Shown: positions 59,341-64,000 of the stretch, piece after piece | Position numbering within the stretch: the stretch's first letter is position 1 | Layout: the number at the start of each line of letters is the position of its first letter | NCBI GenBank assembly: GCA_903871935.1 | Contig: CAIQIQ010000151.1 | Coordinates: forward strand, 1-64,000 | Length of the DNA: 64,000 nucleotides | Direction: 5' to 3' | DNA from: an uncultured Phycisphaerales bacterium | GTDB lineage: Bacteria > Planctomycetota > Phycisphaerae > Tepidisphaerales > Tepidisphaeraceae | Notes under the pieces: model-generated | Seen by the model: only the letters and a program-made list of their open reading frames with translations | Database searches by the model: none | What the model was told of the DNA's origin: nothing | Made by a program: the position numbers and the translations under genes

Positions 59341-60090
59341 CTACTTCACGTCGAACTGATGCAGTTTCCTCGCCGCAGTGCCGAACTGGCCCAACTGGTA
59401 AACGGCCGCGCCGGCAGGAGAAAAGCTGAAGGGCTCGAAAGGCTCGGCGAGCATTTTGTCGAGGTAATCGCGGGTGGCGACGCCAGTGGTGACGTGCGGG
59501 TTGTAGTGTTCTCCCGAAGCCTTCGGGACAAACGTGGCGATGTACTCGATCAGCATCGGGTTGATGATGGGGTCTTCGGGTGTGATGACAAAGGCGGCCG
59601 ACGTTCCGGTGGCCACCGTATACGGCGTGACGGCGTCAATCACATCCGCTTCCAGCTTAAGCAGTTCAGGAGTCGGCCTGGCGACGATGCCAGCGAGACC
59701 AATCTCCTTGTCGGGGATGTAGTAATACTTGTAGGCCTCCAACTTCAGGCTTGTCGCGTTCGAGTCGGCGATGACCTTGCCGACGGCGGCATAGACCTTG
59801 TCGAGATCTGCGGTGCGGACGAAACGCTGCACCAGCGTGACATGCGGATGGTGCGTGGCATCGAGGGCAAAGCCCTTGGGGAAGACCGCGCGCAAGCGGG
59901 CGTTGGCGGCCTCGGCATGCTGCAGCATGGTGGCATCCGGCAGCAGCAGGATATCAATGGCGGTGACGCCGCTGGTGCCGACAGGGGGTGTGGAGGGCGA
60001 GGGGGGCGTGGTGGCGCAGCCGCTAACGAGGGTGAACATGGCGAAGGCACATGCCATCGCTGCCATTGCTGTGATCGCTGTCCGCTTCAT
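59341..60090 (-). CDS. 2H phosphoesterase-like lipoprotein
   Basis: 249 residues. Lipobox LVSGC gives Cys25 as the anchor. The mature part has two HxT motifs, HPHVTLVQRF (about 85) and YNPHVTTGVA (about 208), the paired catalytic signature of 2H phosphoesterases (LigT, RNA 2',3'-cyclic phosphodiesterases). An exported, lipid-anchored 2H enzyme is unusual; the substrate may be a cyclic phosphate or a nucleotide-linked sugar. AAAGGAG precedes the ATG by 7 nt. It follows the second HAD gene by 52 bp and precedes the CTAGR sulfatase. Confidence 0.82.
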   Translation of the reverse strand: MKRTAITAMAAMACAFAMFTLVSGCATTPPSPSTPPVGTSGVTAIDILLLPDATMLQHAEAANARLRAVFPKGFALDATHHPHVTLVQRFVRTADLDKVYAAVGKVIADSNATSLKLEAYKYYYIPDKEIGLAGIVARPTPELLKLEADVIDAVTPYTVATGTSAAFVITPEDPIINPMLIEYIATFVPKASGEHYNPHVTTGVATRDYLDKMLAEPFEPFSFSPAGAAVYQLGQFGTAARKLHQFDVK

Positions 60091-60142
60091 TACTGGTCTC
60101 CTTTCAAGGGTGTGGATTGATCTATACCCGGTTGACGCAGGG

Positions 60143-61174
60143 CTACTTCTCAAATGCGAAGATCTGTTTCCAGTCGTTCTTCATGCTGATGACGATCCAG
60201 CCCTGCTTCTGCGCCTGGTCGTAGAGCGCCTGGGTGAATGCTCCCATCTTGGTGTCGGGCAATCCTTGCGCTGGTCCATAGGCGTATTCTCGCCTGGCAT
60301 CATCATGCAGGACGATCATCGCTAGGCGTGCGCCGGCACCGGCCTTGGTGTATTCCAGCATTTCCTTGTCGCCGGTCGAGTTGCCGAATGCAGCGTGGGG
60401 CCGGCGGCCGATCATCAGGTGGATGCCTTCAGGCTTGCCGGCCTTGTCGTCGTTGAGCAGCAGCCTGGGTTCTTTGGTCAGGATTGGCTTGCCATCCTTG
60501 TCATACCCAAACTGGGTTCCGCCCATGCTGCCGACCACCTGTTCGGGCGCGATGCCGTAGGTCTTCTCGGAGTACACGCGCACGAAGTCCTGCCCGCCGC
60601 CGGTGACGAAATAGACTTTGTATCCATTGGCGCGGAGGTAGTTCATGACCTCCAGCATGGGCAGGTAGGTCAGCTCGGTGTAAGGCTTGTGCCAGCGCGG
60701 ATCCTTGGCGGTGGCAATCCACTGCTTCACCTGGGCCTGGAACTCATCGGTAGTCATGCCGGTAAGGGTAGCGGCGAGGATCTCTTCAAGGTCCTTCATG
60801 GGCAGCTTGGCGATGGCCTCGCGGTTGCCGGACAAGACGGTCTTGAAGGGCTCAACGTCCTTCAGTTCGGGCTTCTGCTTCACCAGCGCCGGCACGCGCT
60901 CGAGGCAGTACATGATCTGGGTGACCTCGGGCTTCTCGACCCAAGTGGTGCCATCCTGGTCGAAGGTGGCGATACGCTCCGGCTCGGGCACATACTGCGG
61001 GCTGCTCTTGTCCGTCGTCTTCTGGACGAACTGGACGATGGCCTGCCGAGCGGGGCCATCCTTCCACGAGGGCAAGGCTTCACGCGCCATTGACGGGTTG
61101 CCTGTGGTGCAGCCGGCGCACAAGGTCGCGATGGCTATCGCAAACACGGCGGCGTTTAACATACGGGTGAACAT
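60143..61174 (-). CDS. HAD-family phosphatase lipoprotein (second copy)
   Basis: 343 residues. Lipobox LCAGC (Cys22), then FDQDGTTWVEKP (nucleophile Asp72, Asp74), YFVTGGGQDF and GNSTGDKEML. It is a clear paralog of the 54.7-kb HAD lipoprotein along its whole length, sharing EALPSWKDGPA/PLPSWNTGPA, GRRPHAAFGNS/GRRPIAAFGNS and DDWKQIF. It presumably acts with the sulfatases on a sulfated and phosphorylated substrate outside the cell. ATG 61174 has AAAGGG at 9 nt and is preferred over ATG 61192. Confidence 0.88.
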   Translation of the reverse strand: MFTRMLNAAVFAIAIATLCAGCTTGNPSMAREALPSWKDGPARQAIVQFVQKTTDKSSPQYVPEPERIATFDQDGTTWVEKPEVTQIMYCLERVPALVKQKPELKDVEPFKTVLSGNREAIAKLPMKDLEEILAATLTGMTTDEFQAQVKQWIATAKDPRWHKPYTELTYLPMLEVMNYLRANGYKVYFVTGGGQDFVRVYSEKTYGIAPEQVVGSMGGTQFGYDKDGKPILTKEPRLLLNDDKAGKPEGIHLMIGRRPHAAFGNSTGDKEMLEYTKAGAGARLAMIVLHDDARREYAYGPAQGLPDTKMGAFTQALYDQAQKQGWIVISMKNDWKQIFAFEK

Positions 61175-61235
61175 GAGCGGTTTCCCTTTCATCGCTGATC
61201 GTCGGAGTTTGCCTCTTAGGGATCAGAGCTCTGTC

Positions 61236-61265
61236 GCGGGCCGCTCCCTTTCGGGAACGGCCCGC
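61236..61265 (-). terminator. GC-rich hairpin between the third sulfatase and HAD gene
   Basis: GCGGGCCG and CGGCCCGC pair over 8 bp, with an inner CCC/GGG stem and loop. It lies 25 bp past the sulfatase stop and 62 bp before the HAD ATG. No T-run follows, so partial termination or mRNA stabilisation is as likely. Confidence 0.55.
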
Positions 61266-61289
61266 GTGGTTTGTACACGAGCCAACTGG

Positions 61290-62990
61290 CTAGTTGCCTG
61301 TCGGCAGACCAAGGTGGATACCCTCGGTCTTGAGCTGGTTCCGCAGCCACTCGAACTTCTGGAAGTTCGTGATGGTGATCGGTCCGGTGTAGCCTTCGCC
61401 CTGCATCTTGCGCGGAGGATACTGAACAAACGTCTTCATCACGCGATCGAGTTCCTGCCCCATGACAGGACCCATCCATGTGCGTTCGGTGAAGTTGTTC
61501 ATGAAGAGGTCATATCGTTCCTGCGGATCGGCCCACAGGTCGAATACCTGCGGGCAAGTGGCAACGTATTTCTCGGGACCCTTCCAACCTAGATTGGCGT
61601 CCACAGCCAGGCCGCCGGTCGGCTGCCCGTTGTCGCCGCGAAGGTTAAAGATGAACTTGTAGTTGTGGAACCGTACTGCGCCGGGGAGCAGTTCGTTCTC
61701 TGTGAAGTAGCACCACGATTCACGGGCACACTTGCCGGTGCCAAATAGGATCGGCGACATGTCGAAGCTGTCGAAAACCATCGGCTGGCCTTCGAGGTCC
61801 TTCTCCGGCAGTTTCAGGCCAGCCATGGCCGAGAACGTTGCCATGAAATCCAGTCCGCCAACGATGTCGTAGTTCTTCTCACCGGCCTTGATCTTGCCAG
61901 GCATCCAGGCAAGGGCGGGAACACGGTTGCCGCCTTCGCGGTCAGTGCCCTTGGTGCCCCGGAACGGGGTATAGCCACAATCGGGGTAGACATCCTGCCA
62001 GGCGCCGTTGTCCGTGGTCCAGAAGACCAGCGTGTTGCCCTTGTCCAGGCCCAGCGCGCGAAGCTTGTCCAGGATATGGCCGATACGGGTATCATTCTCG
62101 ACCACCGAGTCAGCGTACTTGCTCTTGGACATGGACTTGTGAATGAAGTCCGGGTGCGGCATGTTCGGCTGATGCACCTTCATCCAGTTGATGTTGATGA
62201 AGAATGGCTTGTCCGGCGTCTTGGCGGCGTCATCCAGGAACTCCAGTCCCGCTTTCTCGATGTACTCATCGAGGAAGGGAATACCGACCACACCCTTCTC
62301 GGGGGTGTTGACGTACTCTCCATTGATCTTGAAGTCCTCATGGGCAGCCTCGCCGACGTTACCCGACATCATGCCCCTGGTGACCTTCTGGAACATAGCG
62401 CGAAGCTCATCGGGCATGTCGGGAAACCATTCTGGATCGCCATAGGTATAGGCGTTCAGGTGGTACAGGCCACAAGACTTCATCACGTCGTAACCATGAG
62501 CATTGGGCAGGGCATAGTCAGACTCTCCCAGATGCCACTTGCCGGTGAAATAGGTCTTGTAACCGGCGGTCTTCAACTGCGATGCCAGCGTCCACTCGGC
62601 CTTGGGCAGCCCGCCGCCCTGGCCCTGGAAGGCCACGGTGGTCATGCCACTGCGGTTGGGGAATCGCCCGGTCATCATCGCGGCGCGGCCGGGCGTGCAA
62701 CTAGGCTGGCCGTAGAAGGAGAAGAAGGTCATGCCTTCCTGTGCCATCTTGTCGAGGCTTGGCGTGGGCATGCCACGGCCAATGCCACCGCCATAGACGC
62801 CGGCATCGCCGTAACCGAAATCATCCGAGACCATCAGGATGATGTTGGGTTTCTTGCCGCCGGGCGGCTGGGCGGCCGGGGCGGCAGGCGCTGCCTGCGC
62901 CAGTACACTGGTTGTTGAGCAGCCGGCCAGAATGGTGGCGGCGCCAACGGCCAGTAACATCTTGCGTGCTACTCTGGAGACACTTGACAT
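61290..62990 (-). CDS. Sulfatase lipoprotein with CTPGR active-site motif
   Basis: 566 residues. The signal peptide with lipobox ILAGC (Cys24) and the spacer are nearly identical to those of the 57.5-kb sulfatase. Cys98 in GQPSCTPGRAAMMTGRFP is the formylglycine site in the standard CxPxR form. FTGKWHLGESD, WMKVHQPNMPHPDF and WTTDNGAWQDV complete the active site. It is a type I sulfatase, substrate unknown. GAAGGA precedes the ATG by about 8 nt. It heads the run of lipoprotein genes and lies 107 bp downstream of a receiver-domain gene. Confidence 0.93.
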   Translation of the reverse strand: MSSVSRVARKMLLAVGAATILAGCSTTSVLAQAAPAAPAAQPPGGKKPNIILMVSDDFGYGDAGVYGGGIGRGMPTPSLDKMAQEGMTFFSFYGQPSCTPGRAAMMTGRFPNRSGMTTVAFQGQGGGLPKAEWTLASQLKTAGYKTYFTGKWHLGESDYALPNAHGYDVMKSCGLYHLNAYTYGDPEWFPDMPDELRAMFQKVTRGMMSGNVGEAAHEDFKINGEYVNTPEKGVVGIPFLDEYIEKAGLEFLDDAAKTPDKPFFININWMKVHQPNMPHPDFIHKSMSKSKYADSVVENDTRIGHILDKLRALGLDKGNTLVFWTTDNGAWQDVYPDCGYTPFRGTKGTDREGGNRVPALAWMPGKIKAGEKNYDIVGGLDFMATFSAMAGLKLPEKDLEGQPMVFDSFDMSPILFGTGKCARESWCYFTENELLPGAVRFHNYKFIFNLRGDNGQPTGGLAVDANLGWKGPEKYVATCPQVFDLWADPQERYDLFMNNFTERTWMGPVMGQELDRVMKTFVQYPPRKMQGEGYTGPITITNFQKFEWLRNQLKTEGIHLGLPTGN

Positions 62991-63059
62991 AAGGCGGTTC
63001 CTTCTCTTCTGCCCGGTCGTTCTGCGTCCTATGCCGACGTGGGCATCCGCCGGCAGGGC

Positions 63060-63090
63060 AAGCCAATCAACGCTGATCGGCCGTTGGTTT
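63060..63090 (-). promoter_or_regulatory. Conserved 31-nt leader element, copy B
   Basis: Matches 59299-59329 with one difference (G for A). It lies about 70 bases upstream of the CTPGR sulfatase start and just before the receiver gene's stop, so it would be in the spacer between the regulator and the first lipoprotein gene. Confidence 0.7.
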
Positions 63091-63097
63091 ATTTGTG

Positions 63098-63517
63098 TCA
63101 CGGTGTATCGGATCGCTCCTTCGCTTTCACGCGTGCTGCCTTTCGGCTTCCAGCGGATGCCGACTCGATCGCGCTCAGCAGCGATTTGTCATCCACAGGC
63201 TTGCGAAGATACGCCTTAGCTCCACCTGCCAAGGCACGCTCGCGCGCTTCCGGCGTGTCGTGCCCGGTTATGGCAACCACAGGTACCTCATTGTGCAATT
63301 CCTTCAGCCTGCTGAGAACGGCAAAACCGTTGATTTGCGGCATGTGGAGGTCGAGGATGACGCAATCCGGGCGGCCGGGTTTCAGGGATTCGAGGAACTC
63401 ACTCCCGGTGGCGAAGGTTTGCACGTCAAGGCCGGCCGAGCGCAGAAGCCGCCGCAGGGCGGTGCGCACCGACTCTTCATCATCGACGATGGCAACCAAA
63501 AGGCGGGGTATGGGCAC
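63098..63517 (-). CDS. Stand-alone receiver-domain response regulator
   Basis: 139 residues made of one receiver domain. Acidic pair VDDEES near 12, phosphorylation Asp in CVILDLHMPQINGFAV (about 55), the conserved Thr in AITGHD and Lys in YLRKPVDD near 107. The likeness is to FixJ/NtrC receivers, but no output domain follows; a short basic tail ends it. It may compete for phosphate or partner the next regulator. It lies between the LuxR-type regulator and the first lipoprotein sulfatase, both on the same strand. Confidence 0.88.
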   Translation of the reverse strand: MPIPRLLVAIVDDEESVRTALRRLLRSAGLDVQTFATGSEFLESLKPGRPDCVILDLHMPQINGFAVLSRLKELHNEVPVVAITGHDTPEARERALAGGAKAYLRKPVDDKSLLSAIESASAGSRKAARVKAKERSDTP

Positions 63518-63675
63518 GTCGTTGACGATAGTCGCGGCGATCGGATGGGGATATTGGACCTTAGGCCAATGTCATTTTGTCCCCGCATAACGATGTGCAG
63601 GACGAGTAGGCGGTGTTCGTTGTGGTATTCGTCGTTGCGTCGCAGTGGAAACGGTCGTCAGGACCGAGCAGGGGG

Positions 63676-64000
63676 CTATGGTCCCGTGATGCCCGCCCGC
63701 TCGGCTATGCGAACCAGTTCCGCCAGCGAGTCAACTTTCATCTTCTGCATGATCCGGCTCCGATGGACCTTGATGGTTTTCTCCACCGTGCCCAGGTCGG
63801 CGGCCGTCTGCTTGTTCAGCCGCCCGGCAATGACATGTTGCATCACCTCGCGCTCGCGCGGGGTAAGAGTGGCATAGCATTGTCGGATCTCGTCAAGCTG
63901 CGCCCGGGCCAGACGCTGGGTGCGATCTCGCTCGATGGCGGCGGAAACGGCCTTGAGCAGGGCGACATCGTTCACCGGCTTGGTCAGGAAATCGACGGCG
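63676..64000 (-). CDS. FixJ/LuxR-type response regulator (N-terminus outside window)
   Basis: The frame is open to the window edge; about 107 residues are visible. It begins inside the end of a receiver (DFLTKPVNDVALL, with the conserved Lys-Pro) and continues through a helical linker to a LuxR-type helix-turn-helix (LTPREREVMQHVIAGRLNKQTAADLG, then VEKTIKVHRSRIMQKM). The layout is that of FixJ and NarL transcription regulators. As the most upstream gene of the minus-strand sulfatase cluster, it is a plausible regulator of it. Its cognate kinase is not in view. Confidence 0.9.
   Translation of the reverse strand, partial: AVDFLTKPVNDVALLKAVSAAIERDRTQRLARAQLDEIRQCYATLTPREREVMQHVIAGRLNKQTAADLGTVEKTIKVHRSRIMQKMKVDSLAELVRIAERAGITGP

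Noticed and set aside
1-64000. tRNA, rRNA, riboswitch and insertion-sequence search by eye
   Set aside because: No cloverleaf with a GTTCRA loop, no rRNA core sequence, no recognisable riboswitch core before metF or ilvD and no transposase or terminal repeats were found.

Overview
The window reads as a chromosomal segment of a free-living, GC-rich Gram-negative bacterium, most likely a planctomycete (Planctomycetota, perhaps class Phycisphaerae). The sequence basis is: two large secreted proteins with the 'ESLExRTLLSA' N-terminal signature seen in planctomycete exported proteins; three sulfatases with a formylglycine-generating enzyme; lipid A-type acyltransferase and heptose phosphatase genes that imply LPS; and large beta-helix, discoidin and beta-propeller proteins. 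The lineage is an inference. No rRNA, tRNA, CRISPR array, insertion sequence or prophage was found.

Layout. 1-6.0 kb holds housekeeping genes (rfbA, a Bax-inhibitor-1 family protein, slyD-mutY, then metF and a phosphohexomutase on the minus strand). 6.05-7.2 kb is gene-free, with purine-rich repeats, hairpins and two perfect DnaA-box 9-mers. 7.2-11.5 kb pairs an unknown membrane protein with a LigB-like protein, followed by an Ada-AlkA fusion and Ogt (alkylation repair). 11.4-15.4 kb has a Gfo/Idh/MocA dehydrogenase, a lone DUF1854 protein, rsmE, a membrane protein and a peroxiredoxin. 15.4-24 kb is largely secreted or carbohydrate-related. 24-31.8 kb has UbiA, a membrane-anchored protein resembling a degenerate peptidase, a hybrid histidine kinase, a YHS protein and a DEAD-box helicase. 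31.9-48 kb is mixed core metabolism (ilvD, nadK, dacB, gmhB, homospermidine synthase, a TatD-like hydrolase, acyP). 48-53.4 kb is a plus-strand UroD-like, sulfatase and large secreted protein cluster.

The most distinctive region is 53.4-64 kb, where every gene is on the minus strand. In transcription order: a LuxR-type response regulator (cut by the window edge), a stand-alone receiver, sulfatase lipoprotein, HAD phosphatase lipoprotein, 2H phosphoesterase lipoprotein, second sulfatase lipoprotein, a chimeric gene remnant, three small membrane proteins (one probably frameshifted), a second HAD lipoprotein and a membrane-anchored formylglycine-generating enzyme. Five of these proteins carry a lipobox cysteine. 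The two sulfatases share their signal peptide and a 31-nt leader. The arrangement suggests a duplicated and partly decayed surface system for removing sulfate and phosphate groups, with its own sulfatase maturase and regulators. Its substrate cannot be told from sequence.

Other points of note: gene relics (a DUF883/ElaB-like C-terminus at 26.2 kb, an echo of the homospermidine synthase C-terminus at 44.0 kb), a divergent promoter with two strong palindromes at 47.5 kb, a phosphohexomutase with altered active-site loops, and several genes with a -10-like hexamer so close to the start codon that leaderless mRNA is plausible. All calls are by reading alone; no database search was run.
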